This document shows positions 57,501 through 64,000 of a DNA stretch of 64,000 bases, in pieces. Source of the stretch: an uncultured Prevotellaceae bacterium (lineage in GTDB: Bacteria > Bacteroidota > Bacteroidia > Bacteroidales > Bacteroidaceae); contig CAMZCM010000010.1 of NCBI GenBank assembly GCA_947305005.1, forward strand, positions 1 through 64,000. The letters run 5' to 3'. The position numbers were made by a program, and so were the translations under genes. Position 1 is the first letter of the stretch. Every line of letters starts with the position of its first letter. Under the pieces are notes generated by a model, which had not been told where the DNA came from, made no database searches, and was given only the letters and a program-made list of their open reading frames with translations.

Positions 57501-58117
57501 TCTGCCGTCAGTTGAAAGCAGATGTAGCCACGGCTCATATTCCTGTCATCCTCCTTTCTACAGACCTCGATCCGCAAACACGTACTGATAGTGCAACGGC
57601 AGGTGCCGATGTTTTCCTTACGAAACCGTTTGATCTGGATTATTTTTTCTCTATCGTGCGTAGTCTTGTTCAGCAACGTTCTCAGCTGAAAGCCTATTTT
57701 AACTCTTCTTTAAGTGCTTTTGACCTCCATGATGGTCGTTTCTTGCATGATGATGACCGCTTGTTTATGGAGAAAATCGTTACGATTATTAGGGAAAATA
57801 TATCCAACGTTGAATTGTCTGCGCCGTTTATTGCCAAGCAGATGGGAGTGGGGTTGCGTAACCTTTATCGTCGGATGCAAGAAATTACTACGGAGACACC
57901 AACGTCGATGATTCGAGAGATTCGTCTGGAATATGTCCGGCAGTTACTGACAAAGACGGAACTTTCAATGGAAGAGGTCTGTTATCGGGCCGGTTATAAC
58001 AATCGTGGTACCTTCTATAAACAGTTTGCCATGAAGTTTGGATGCACTCCTAAACAATACCATGACCAAATGATGCAGACAGTAGTACGACCCTCAGAAG
58101 AAAATTCAGAGGAATAA
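54545..58117 (+). CDS. Degenerate hybrid two-component regulator without kinase domain
   Basis: 1190 residues. A signal/anchor sequence is followed by periplasmic two-component regulator propeller repeats (DGLIWAGTYNGVSLL, GDLWVGTKGDGLLCY, GGFWIGTDGNGVNYY), a Y_Y_Y domain (residues 700-790) and a membrane helix (ACIIYAILFLLLIWYMI). The dimerisation helix reads NIANKFSTPLMLIEGS: where sensor kinases have SHEFRTPL, Asn842-Lys843 replace His-Glu. After about 50 residues the receiver starts (IVFVADENHEVL); no ATP-binding domain exists between. In the receiver the phospho-Asp is Glu975 (LIVAETIMSPIGG); Lys1027 of TKPF is kept. An AraC-type helix-turn-helix pair ends the protein. It probably acts as a one-component, ligand-gated regulator of GH97 or neighbours (inference). 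Confidence 0.88.
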   Translation: MVVKRFLFYASCQNLCSFLVVQILALYFCQSAIANSQNYRTIDLRNGLASMFVLTLHQDADGLIWAGTYNGVSLLGGNNSEVLFPDRSEIRELAGSCVENIMSTDDGQLWIQNNFGLHLWNRHTGVLEHHFEAQGGNHCAVSPKGDVVAFTSRGGFLYYNKVKHYFYPLALDRFSYYDCIYMSIDSVSRLTLFTHDERITYQLIEKEDGVVTAELWQREGHAVGRVSYAKRCDDHLFYIDEKGRVLMGDANGRNVRYCFTMCASQHDRGNVSSIILDGQDLLMSFYTGGIIRMRHQNDDSYIEEPQFFSCGVFEMLKDRRQDIIWVATDGEGVCYSVRSPHKIHNELYSDLPFTISKPVRAIIIDNNGDLWVGTKGDGLLCYSNYRPFAGGASAFKQYTHQNSNLLHNSVYCLEPSAHGGFWIGTDGNGVNYYDPQTRELKTLFVNVPQVNKIHDLIEIDGHDLYLCTSHGIYQIHVDWQGRTPIAVNVKRFLYNTPKDLRYFISVSREDQFLWFACRNNGFIRYDMTNGQASLFRFSPTPLTATNDAICVDVSQDKNVFCGTSSSAYQLSVSVDGEKKCKINLSERLDLQGEVIRALAVTPADTLWAATSHSIFCMDTRTHSYYEYNSNNGLDMMEFGEGACYYDHRSGVTYFGATNGFVAISPRMFVAQSFTPPILFYTVRVGNKYYDIMSLTDEDKPLTLRYNQNYFTVGFTAVDYAEANNYVFEYRLNEQKWIDNGPHRTISFVDMSPGDYKLQVRYKKGDFVSPVYTLYLRIQYPWWTSLPACIIYAILFLLLIWYMIHSYFRHLRLVHQQESENIEKRHREEIYHSRLHFIFNIANKFSTPLMLIEGSVQRLLAARPLQPHEQDYVRLIQENSKQMDSLIQRIIEFRNSESGRLLPLEQKSEENAIPLPAPPEPIDSTKPIVFVADENHEVLSLLVEVLQSDYNVFCFDTADSLTKTFSALHPNLIVAETIMSPIGGLELCRQLKADVATAHIPVILLSTDLDPQTRTDSATAGADVFLTKPFDLDYFFSIVRSLVQQRSQLKAYFNSSLSAFDLHDGRFLHDDDRLFMEKIVTIIRENISNVELSAPFIAKQMGVGLRNLYRRMQEITTETPTSMIREIRLEYVRQLLTKTELSMEEVCYRAGYNNRGTFYKQFAMKFGCTPKQYHDQMMQTVVRPSEENSEE

Positions 58118-58216
58118 ATGAGGATTTTTGTACGATTTTCTGCAAATCGTTTCTGTATTTGTGCCTTTTTACAAAAATAAATAGAAAAAATATATAGGTC
58201 TTTTCAAATAAAAGAT

Positions 58217-58224
58217 TATCTTTG
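58217..58224 (+). promoter_or_regulatory. Orphan promoter -7 element in the gap after the regulator gene
   Basis: TATCTTTG, followed 113 bp later by a terminator with no open frame between. Confidence 0.5.
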
Positions 58225-58230
58225 CAGAGG

Positions 58231-58377
58231 AATTAGAAATACTGATAGTTCACAAGATTTCTAAAAAAAGAGTTTTAGGCCACATCTCAGAGTATTATTT
58301 GTTGAGTTAGAAAGTAAGTTCATCAGTTAGTTGAGAGAGCCGCGGCATCTGTGAAGACACCGCGGCTCAACTTTTTT
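58231..58377 (+). ncRNA. Candidate small RNA of about 145 bases
   Basis: The stretch from the TATCTTTG promoter at 58217-58224 to the terminator at 58337-58377 contains no ATG-initiated frame. A transcript would start near 58231 and end in the T-run. It lies between the regulator gene and the convergent kduI gene. Alternatively the terminator only serves the regulator mRNA (stop at 58117), but an intervening promoter argues for a separate transcript. Confidence 0.45.
58337..58377 (+). terminator. Strong terminator before kduI end
   Basis: GAGCCGCGG pairs with CCGCGGCTC (9 bp, 14-base loop), followed by AAC and six T. Confidence 0.85.
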
Positions 58378-58396
58378 ATAAACAAGAGCTAAAAAA

Positions 58397-59383
58397 TCAG
58401 CGAAGATCCTTAACTGGAATATTATCTTTGTCGTTATAGTTGAGATTCTCTCCAGCCATGCCCCAGATGAATGTATAATAATATGTAGCGCTGGCGCAAT
58501 GGATACTCCATTCTGGTGACATAATAGCCTGCTCATTGTGCAACCATACGACACGGCTCTCCTGAGGTTCGCCCATGATATGGCTGACGGTTTGTCCCTC
58601 GGGGACGTTGAAGTAGTAATATGCTTCAATACGACGGCCGTGGGTGTGAGGCGGCATGGTATTCCATACACTACCTTCCTGAAGCTGTGTCAAGCCCATC
58701 TGCAGCTGGCAGGGTCCTTCTTCAAGGGAGGTGTTCACGATAAGCTGGTTGATAGTACGCTGGTTGGACTCAGCAAGGGTGCCGAGGGGCTTCTCCTTGG
58801 TGCCGACAATAGTTGCCTTGAGCGATTGCACTTTGCCGTTCTTGCGGCCGTCAAGTGTTACCCACTGTGTCTTATAATGCTGGTGGGCAGTAGCGCTATT
58901 GAGATAGAATTTAGCGGGCTTGGAAGCGTCCTTAGAGCGGAAGATGACTTCCTTGTTTGAATCAATGGCGTTGCCTTTCTTGTCCTTGCCCAAGTAACCG
59001 CGACCTACGTAGAGTGCTTCGCTGTAACCTAAGGGATATTCCTGACCATCAACGATGACGATGCCGTCGCCTCCTGTGTTGATGATACCTAATTCACGAC
59101 TATGCATGAAGTATGGCTCTTTTAAGGCATCAAAGGTCTCCAACTTCAAATCCTTTGTAACAGGCATGGCTCCGCCAAAGATGAAACGGTCGTACTGCGA
59201 GTAGGTCAGATTAATCTCGTCAGCTACCATCACCTTCTCCATCACGAAACGGTCGCGAAGTGTTTGCGTGTCGTAGTGCTTGACGTCCTGAGGATGGCAG
59301 GCTGTTTGGAAATAAATGTTTTGCTGGGCACTTGCTGCGAGCGCGTAAACGCTGAGTGCGAGAGATAGAAAGACTTTTTTCAT
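58397..59383 (-). CDS. kduI: 5-keto-4-deoxyuronate isomerase with an N-terminal signal peptide
   Basis: 328 residues, about 50 longer than E. coli KduI (278). The first 21 ([21 protein letters not shown]) form a signal peptide of the secretory type; family members are normally cytoplasmic. The rest matches KduI closely, including the metal site [15 protein letters not shown] (two His and a Glu) and [21 protein letters not shown] with the third His. It isomerises 5-keto-4-deoxyuronate from uronate-lyase action. Here the reaction would take place in the periplasm. Last gene of the unit coiled-coil-EIIC-kduI, 19 bp after EIIC. No kduD in the window. Confidence 0.9.
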   Translation of the reverse strand: MKKVFLSLALSVYALAASAQQNIYFQTACHPQDVKHYDTQTLRDRFVMEKVMVADEINLTYSQYDRFIFGGAMPVTKDLKLETFDALKEPYFMHSRELGIINTGGDGIVIVDGQEYPLGYSEALYVGRGYLGKDKKGNAIDSNKEVIFRSKDASKPAKFYLNSATAHQHYKTQWVTLDGRKNGKVQSLKATIVGTKEKPLGTLAESNQRTINQLIVNTSLEEGPCQLQMGLTQLQEGSVWNTMPPHTHGRRIEAYYYFNVPEGQTVSHIMGEPQESRVVWLHNEQAIMSPEWSIHCASATYYYTFIWGMAGENLNYNDKDNIPVKDLR

Positions 59384-59402
59384 TATTAGTTGTGTTAAGA
59401 TA

Positions 59403-60785
59403 TTATTTCTTTGAAAGTTTCTCGTCTGTAATAATTCTTTTGCGATTGATGAGCATCATGAGAATGGTAACTAGCGCAAGGATTCCCATCCCAATATAAT
59501 CAAGGCTCTTGCAGGCGCGGAAGATAACCCAACCGATGAGAGAGGAACAAAAGTCCAGAGCGCCAGCTAGGAAACCTTCAGGCACGTGGGCTGCTGCATC
59601 TTGCGTAGCGGCATAAACGGAAGCTGCTGCGGAGGTGAAGTCGGCACTCATGTCGGTAACGAAATAGAGACCGACGATGAGGGCTACAAGGCCGATGATG
59701 AATGTTTTCACAACGTTGTTTTTCGTGATGGGCAATACCATGGGGAAGAGATAGAACATGCCGGCCAATGATGCCAATGGCAAGAACTGGTTGCCAGGAA
59801 GAACAACAGAGAGGAACAAAACGGTAGGAATCAGCAACAATGATACCACCAGCGTCGTGGGATGACCAATGACCAATGCGGGTGACATACCAATATGTAC
59901 CTTTTTTCCATTGAATTTCTTTTCCACCACTTCCTTCGTCTTCTGGCTAATGGGCATCAAACCATCAATGAAGAGTTTTGTGATGCGTGGAATCAGTTCC
60001 ATGACGGCACCCATAATAACGCCTAAAGAAAGGATCGTCTTGGCGGCATCGCCGTTCCATTCCTTCACACTGAGAGCGCCTATGAGTGCTCCCACGATGA
60101 CACCGAGGATGAGCGGTTCGCCCAGTACGCCGAACTTCTTTTTCAATCCTTCTGCGTCAATGTCCAGTTTAGAAAAGCCTGGGATCCTGTCCAGAATCCA
60201 GTTGATAGCTATGGCAAAAGGAACAAAACTCTGACAGAAGGGCTGGGGAATGGAGATACCGTCCAAATCATAGTGCTTTTGGAACTTGTCCGCCGTAAGG
60301 TCTGCCATTACGAGGGTAAACATATAGCAGACAATGGCAGCGAAGTAACCCCATGCAAGACTTTGGTCTTTAACAAAATATACCACAGCGCCGATGAACG
60401 CAAAGTGCCAATAGTTCCATAGATCAATGTTCACGGTACGGGTTGTCTTCGTGAGCACCATCAGGAAGTTGACGCCTAAACAGATGGGGATAATGAGAGC
60501 ACCGACAGCTGTATTGTAGGCCACGGCTGCAGCAGCTGGCCATCCCATATCGAAGATATTGAGTTGGAGCTGATAGATCTCTGAAATATTCGTCAGAGGG
60601 CCGTTGAAGTTGGAGGTCAGCAATGCTGTGACGATTCCCAATCCAACAAAACCGACACCTACATACAGGCCGCTTTGGAGCGATTTCCCAAACTTCAGGC
60701 CAATACAAAGGCCAATGATGGTAAACAAGATGGGCATCATCACCGATGCGCCAAGTGAGATAATGTACGAAAAAACTGCTTCCAT
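59403..60785 (-). CDS. Galactitol-type PTS EIIC-like permease (GatC family)
   Basis: 460 residues from the ATG at 60785 (a TTG ten codons upstream is less likely). Twelve or so membrane segments. [34 protein letters not shown] matches the conserved region of GatC-type [23 protein letters not shown] and the terminal helices also fit. No EIIA, EIIB, HPr or EI gene is nearby. Bacteroidales generally lack complete sugar PTS systems, so the protein may work as a PTS-independent transporter. Its operon partner kduI suggests a substrate derived from uronic acids (inference). Confidence 0.85.
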   Translation of the reverse strand: MEAVFSYIISLGASVMMPILFTIIGLCIGLKFGKSLQSGLYVGVGFVGLGIVTALLTSNFNGPLTNISEIYQLQLNIFDMGWPAAAAVAYNTAVGALIIPICLGVNFLMVLTKTTRTVNIDLWNYWHFAFIGAVVYFVKDQSLAWGYFAAIVCYMFTLVMADLTADKFQKHYDLDGISIPQPFCQSFVPFAIAINWILDRIPGFSKLDIDAEGLKKKFGVLGEPLILGVIVGALIGALSVKEWNGDAAKTILSLGVIMGAVMELIPRITKLFIDGLMPISQKTKEVVEKKFNGKKVHIGMSPALVIGHPTTLVVSLLLIPTVLFLSVVLPGNQFLPLASLAGMFYLFPMVLPITKNNVVKTFIIGLVALIVGLYFVTDMSADFTSAAASVYAATQDAAAHVPEGFLAGALDFCSSLIGWVIFRACKSLDYIGMGILALVTILMMLINRKRIITDEKLSKK

Positions 60786-60804
60786 TCTTGTGAGTATTGT
60801 TGAG

Positions 60805-61680
60805 TTATTGTTCAAAGTTCACACTTCCGCCACCGATGTTTTTCCCATCGGCAAAGATCTGTATTTTATACTGACCGGCAAGTAACATTTCATTGACATC
60901 CCAATATACAGTGACAGGGGTCTCTTCTCCGTCATATTCTATGTCCTTGCGAATGCTGTACTCCAGATTGCGGTTCTCAAACGCAAAAGTGCCGCCACCG
61001 TTTACAACCTCATTTGTTGGTTTCAAGATGCGGACATAAATGGTGCGACTACCTGCAGCAGCTGTCACATTGCGTGAGATGTTGAAGGAAATTTGGAATT
61101 TCTTCACGTCCTTCGTCTTCTTGACTGCTTTTCCGCGTTTGTTCAGTGCGGAAATGTGTACAGACGTAGCATCCAACTGACTCGCAATGGCCACCTTGTC
61201 TGTCAGTGTCTCTTTTTCTTCGCTCAGACTCGAGATTTGCTGCTGTTGCTGTGCCTGTCTGATACGGAGATTCTCGTTCTCATTGGATAACTGCATATTC
61301 AAGCGATTCAAAGAGTCTATCTCTGAGACGAAGCTCTTGAGCACTTCACGCATAGTGGACAATTCTTTCTTCAAACGTGTGATCTCGGCTGCATCGTTTG
61401 CCTTGGTGCGTTGCAGCTCCTCCAATAACTCCTGTGTTCGCTGTTGTTCACGCTCCAATTGGGCCATCAGTGAGTCGTTGTTAATCTGGGTTTTCATCTC
61501 GTTGTATTGGCGTGCGAAATTCTCATATTCATTTTCCATTTCGCGCTTATCCATTTCAACAAGTTCCAACATCTGTTTGTTCTCTTGGTTGGACTTACCC
61601 AGGGAAATAACTAAGAATACAAGGCCGATGAACAGGACAATGACAACGGCAATAAGGAAATAAAGAGTCTTTTTATTCAT
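60805..61680 (-). CDS. Membrane-anchored coiled-coil protein
   Basis: 291 residues from the ATG at 61680; a longer frame starts beyond the promoter and is rejected. One N-terminal membrane helix (LYFLIAVVIVLFIGLVFLVIS), then a long coiled coil (residues 30-170, rich in Glu, Gln, Lys, Leu) and a C-terminal beta-rich domain (about 185-291, KKFQISFNISRNVTAAAGSRTIYVRILKP ... AGQYKIQIFADGKNIGGGSVNF). Orientation suggests the coiled coil and C-terminal domain are periplasmic. It is probably a structural or envelope protein; its link to the downstream transport genes is only positional. Confidence 0.7.
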   Translation of the reverse strand: MNKKTLYFLIAVVIVLFIGLVFLVISLGKSNQENKQMLELVEMDKREMENEYENFARQYNEMKTQINNDSLMAQLEREQQRTQELLEELQRTKANDAAEITRLKKELSTMREVLKSFVSEIDSLNRLNMQLSNENENLRIRQAQQQQQISSLSEEKETLTDKVAIASQLDATSVHISALNKRGKAVKKTKDVKKFQISFNISRNVTAAAGSRTIYVRILKPTNEVVNGGGTFAFENRNLEYSIRKDIEYDGEETPVTVYWDVNEMLLAGQYKIQIFADGKNIGGGSVNFEQ

Positions 61681-61699
61681 TTTTATTTGATTTTCGCGG

Positions 61700-61727
61700 C
61701 AAAGATAAACAAAAAGCCTTATCTTTG
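61700..61727. promoter_or_regulatory. Closely spaced divergent promoters
   Basis: CAAAGATA at 61700-61707 is TATCTTTG for the minus-strand unit; TATCTTTG at 61720-61727 serves the GH31 gene. The two -7 elements are 12 bp apart and face outward, so the polymerases' sites overlap. Confidence 0.65.
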
Positions 61728-61757
61728 CGCACATAAACCTAAAAAACTAATATAAAT

Positions 61758-64000
61758 ATGCTGAAACGTCTGCCTTTCCTTCTTTGTTTTTTCCTCTTGG
61801 TTGGGTCTTTATCCCTTCGTGCAACGGTTACGATGAAAAAGTTGAACCCTACCACGGTGGAAATCTATCAGGATGGACAACTCTTGACCCTTGATTTCTA
61901 TGGCCCGAATATTGTGCGCCTTTTCTTAGATCCTAAAGGCGGTATTGTGCGTAATCCAGAAGCCACTCCTCCTGCCAAGATACTTGTTGATCAGCCACGT
62001 CGTGCAGTTGGAACGCTTACGGTAACGCCACCATCTAATAGTCTCTTCTATCGTATAGAGACTGCCAGTTTAGCGCTTCTCGTAGATAGCAATACCGGTC
62101 GCATAAGCGTAGCGAATCATAAAACGGGAAAGTTGGTGACAGATGCTTCTATCTCTTTCAATGAGAAAGGCTGTTGCTCGATGGAGCTCATAGCCGACGA
62201 ACAGGAAAACTTCTATGGAGGCGGTGTGCAGAACGGACGTTTTGCTCATAAAGGCAACATCATTGCTATCGAGAATACTAACAATTGGATAGATGGCGGT
62301 GTGGCTTCTCCTACGCCGTTCTATTGGAGCACGGCGGGCTACGGCATTATGTGGCACACCTTCCGTCCTGGTAAATACGATTTTGGCGCAACAGAACCGG
62401 GCAAGGTTCGACTGATGCACGAAGAGGATTATCTCGACCTCTTTCTGATGGTCGATGATGGCCCCGTAGCCCTCCTGAATGACTTCTATCAGTTGACAGG
62501 CCATCCTGTTTTGCTTCCCAAGTTCGGTTTCTACGAAGGTCACCTCAATGCCTACAACCGCGACTATTGGACAACCGTTTCTGTTCCTGAGGGTTCTCCC
62601 GAAAGCTCTATCTCTGGTCCTTCAGGCTCTGTCCTCTTTGAGGATGGTAAGTTCTATAAAGAAAGCCAGAAACCTGTTGATGGCGGCATCCGCGAGAGCC
62701 TCAATGGTGAACTGGACAATAATTATCAATTCTCCGCTCGTGCCGTCATCGACCGTTATGAAAAAGCAGATATGCCTCTCGGTTGGGTGTTGCCCAATGA
62801 TGGTTATGGGGCTGGTTACGGACAGACAGAGACGCTCGAGGGAAATGTCGAGAACCTGAAACGATTTGGAGACTATGCCCATTCGAAAGGTGTGGAGATT
62901 GGTTTATGGACACAGAGCGACCTGCACCCGAAAGACGGTGTGGAGGCTTTGTTGCAGCGTGACATCGTCCGTGAGGTCCGTGATGCAGGCGTGCGTGTCT
63001 TAAAGACGGACGTTGCATGGGTCGGTGCCGGTTATAGCTTCGGTTTGAACGGTGTTGCCGATGTTGGCGAGATCATGCCTTATTACGGCGATGATGCCCG
63101 TCCTTTCATCATCTCCCTTGACGGCTGGGCTGGCACACAACGTTATGCTGGCATCTGGACTGGTGACCAGACAGGTGGTGAGTGGGAGTATATCCGTTTC
63201 CATATTCCGACCTATATTGGTTCTGGACTTTCCGGACAGCCAAATATCTGCTCTGATATGGACGGTATCTTCGGTGGTAGGAACATTCCTGTGAATGTTC
63301 GCGACTTCCAGTGGAAGACTTTCACGCCCATGCAGTTGAACATGGACGGTTGGGGAAGCAATCCTAAATATCCGCAGGCGCTTGGCGAACCGGCTACTTC
63401 TATCAATCGCCGGTATCTGAAGATGAAATCCATCTTGATGCCTTATACCTATACCATTGCGAAGGAAGCCATTGATGGTCTGCCCATGATCAGAGCTATG
63501 TTTTTGGATGCTCCTATCATAGGTAGTGAATCAGAATCTTGCTATAAGTATCAATTCCTCTATGGTCCCAGCATCCTTGTGGCTCCTATTTATCAGAACA
63601 CAGCTGCTGATGAGCAGGGTAATGATATCCGTAATAACATCTATCTACCCAAAGGTCAGTGGGTGGATGGTTTCAATGGTGATTGCTACGAAGGTGGCCG
63701 CATCATCAATGGCTTTGACGCTCCGCTATGGAAACTGCCTGTCTTTGTGCGTCGTGGTGCCATCATCCCCCTCACTACTCCTCACAACAATCCGAACCAG
63801 ATGGATACACGCACACGTACTTATTTAATATATCCATTCGGACGCACCGAGTTTACTACCTACGATGATGATGGTCGCACCCAAGCTTATCTGCGAGGGG
63901 AGAGTGTTACGACACGCATCATCAGTGACCTTAATGAGAAGGGACGTCTTACTGTGACCGTAGAACCCGCGAAGGGCAGCTTTGCAGGTATGGTCAATGA
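61758..64000 (+). CDS. Glycoside hydrolase family 31 enzyme (3' end outside window)
   Basis: The frame is open from the ATG at 61758 to the end of the window (747 codons). Signal peptide MLKRLPFLLCFFLLVGSLSLRA. N-terminal beta-sandwich (MKKLNPTTVEIYQDGQ, FYGGGVQNGRFAHKGN), then the barrel with GWVLPNDGYGAGYG, nucleophile Asp in VLKTDVAWVGAGYSFG and acid/base Asp in IWTGDQTGGEWEY, followed by GLSGQPNICSDMDGIFGG. The sequence after the nucleophile resembles the alpha-galactosidase-like group of GH31 rather than classical alpha-glucosidases (inference). It should act with the GH97 enzyme on alpha-galactosides or similar. Confidence 0.85.
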   Translation, partial: MLKRLPFLLCFFLLVGSLSLRATVTMKKLNPTTVEIYQDGQLLTLDFYGPNIVRLFLDPKGGIVRNPEATPPAKILVDQPRRAVGTLTVTPPSNSLFYRIETASLALLVDSNTGRISVANHKTGKLVTDASISFNEKGCCSMELIADEQENFYGGGVQNGRFAHKGNIIAIENTNNWIDGGVASPTPFYWSTAGYGIMWHTFRPGKYDFGATEPGKVRLMHEEDYLDLFLMVDDGPVALLNDFYQLTGHPVLLPKFGFYEGHLNAYNRDYWTTVSVPEGSPESSISGPSGSVLFEDGKFYKESQKPVDGGIRESLNGELDNNYQFSARAVIDRYEKADMPLGWVLPNDGYGAGYGQTETLEGNVENLKRFGDYAHSKGVEIGLWTQSDLHPKDGVEALLQRDIVREVRDAGVRVLKTDVAWVGAGYSFGLNGVADVGEIMPYYGDDARPFIISLDGWAGTQRYAGIWTGDQTGGEWEYIRFHIPTYIGSGLSGQPNICSDMDGIFGGRNIPVNVRDFQWKTFTPMQLNMDGWGSNPKYPQALGEPATSINRRYLKMKSILMPYTYTIAKEAIDGLPMIRAMFLDAPIIGSESESCYKYQFLYGPSILVAPIYQNTAADEQGNDIRNNIYLPKGQWVDGFNGDCYEGGRIINGFDAPLWKLPVFVRRGAIIPLTTPHNNPNQMDTRTRTYLIYPFGRTEFTTYDDDGRTQAYLRGESVTTRIISDLNEKGRLTVTVEPAKGSFAGMVN

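Noticed and set aside
1..64000. Prophage, transposon or integrative element
   Set aside because: No integrase, transposase, mobilisation or phage structural gene was recognised; gene order is housekeeping-like apart from the repeats.

Overview
The window looks like a chromosomal segment of a gut-type Bacteroidales bacterium, most likely Prevotellaceae (Prevotella/Segatella/Xylanibacter-like). The reasons are the many TAnnTTTG (-7) promoters, the near absence of Shine-Dalgarno sequences, lineage-typical families (DUF4290, DUF4827, HU-HIG, hybrid two-component regulators, GH97, an EF-G2 paralogue), S2-Tsf downstream of L13-S9, and surface proteins with a shared C-terminal tail. No rRNA, tRNA, CRISPR, integrase, transposase or SusC/SusD pair was seen.

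Layout. 1-2335: end of a U32 peptidase, a zinc-ribbon membrane lipoprotein and an HU-like regulator. 2389-8615: nucleotidyltransferase, large secreted GH33 sialidase and a 54-residue peptide gene. 8671-13600: first class III ribonucleotide reductase (nrdD/nrdG), cca and a small lipoprotein. 13646-19456: tsaB-DUF4290-murA-rimM-dxr-rseP on the minus strand. 19641-21850: yicC-gmk-nadD. 21854-30792: cyclophilin lipoprotein, DUF4160/DUF2442-HTH pair, gdhA, dipeptidyl peptidase IV, hemW and EF-G2. 30882-39475: GH30 enzyme, DUF4827 lipoprotein, rplM-rpsI-rpsB-tsf, radA and bcp. 39476-44127: a long regulatory region, then a Phe/Tyr operon (prephenate dehydratase, aminotransferase, DAHP synthase-chorismate mutase, prephenate dehydrogenase). 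44139-52293: CotH-type surface protein, HAD phosphatase, M48 peptidase lipoprotein and a second nrdD/nrdG. 52362-64000: carbohydrate region with GH97, a degenerate hybrid two-component regulator, a candidate small RNA, an exported KduI, a GatC-like EIIC, a coiled-coil protein and a GH31 enzyme that runs off the end.

Most notable: (i) a Tyr/Phe-rich leader peptide with a complete four-segment attenuator before the Phe/Tyr operon; (ii) a hybrid two-component regulator without an ATPase domain, with His to Asn and receiver Asp to Glu changes; (iii) families of 7-bp-periodic arrays, often in inverted pairs, that fill intergenic gaps and also lie in frame inside cca, radA and the dipeptidyl peptidase gene, with a GC-rich palindrome that encodes the same peptide near the edge of two neighbouring proteins; (iv) two class III ribonucleotide reductases whose upstream regions share a duplicated motif; (v) two arrays of 22-bp iterated palindromes; (vi) a KduI isomerase with a signal peptide beside an orphan PTS permease; (vii) MurA with Asp for the fosfomycin-target Cys, and EF-G2 without its catalytic His.

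All calls come from reading the sequence and remembered family features; no database or folding program was run.
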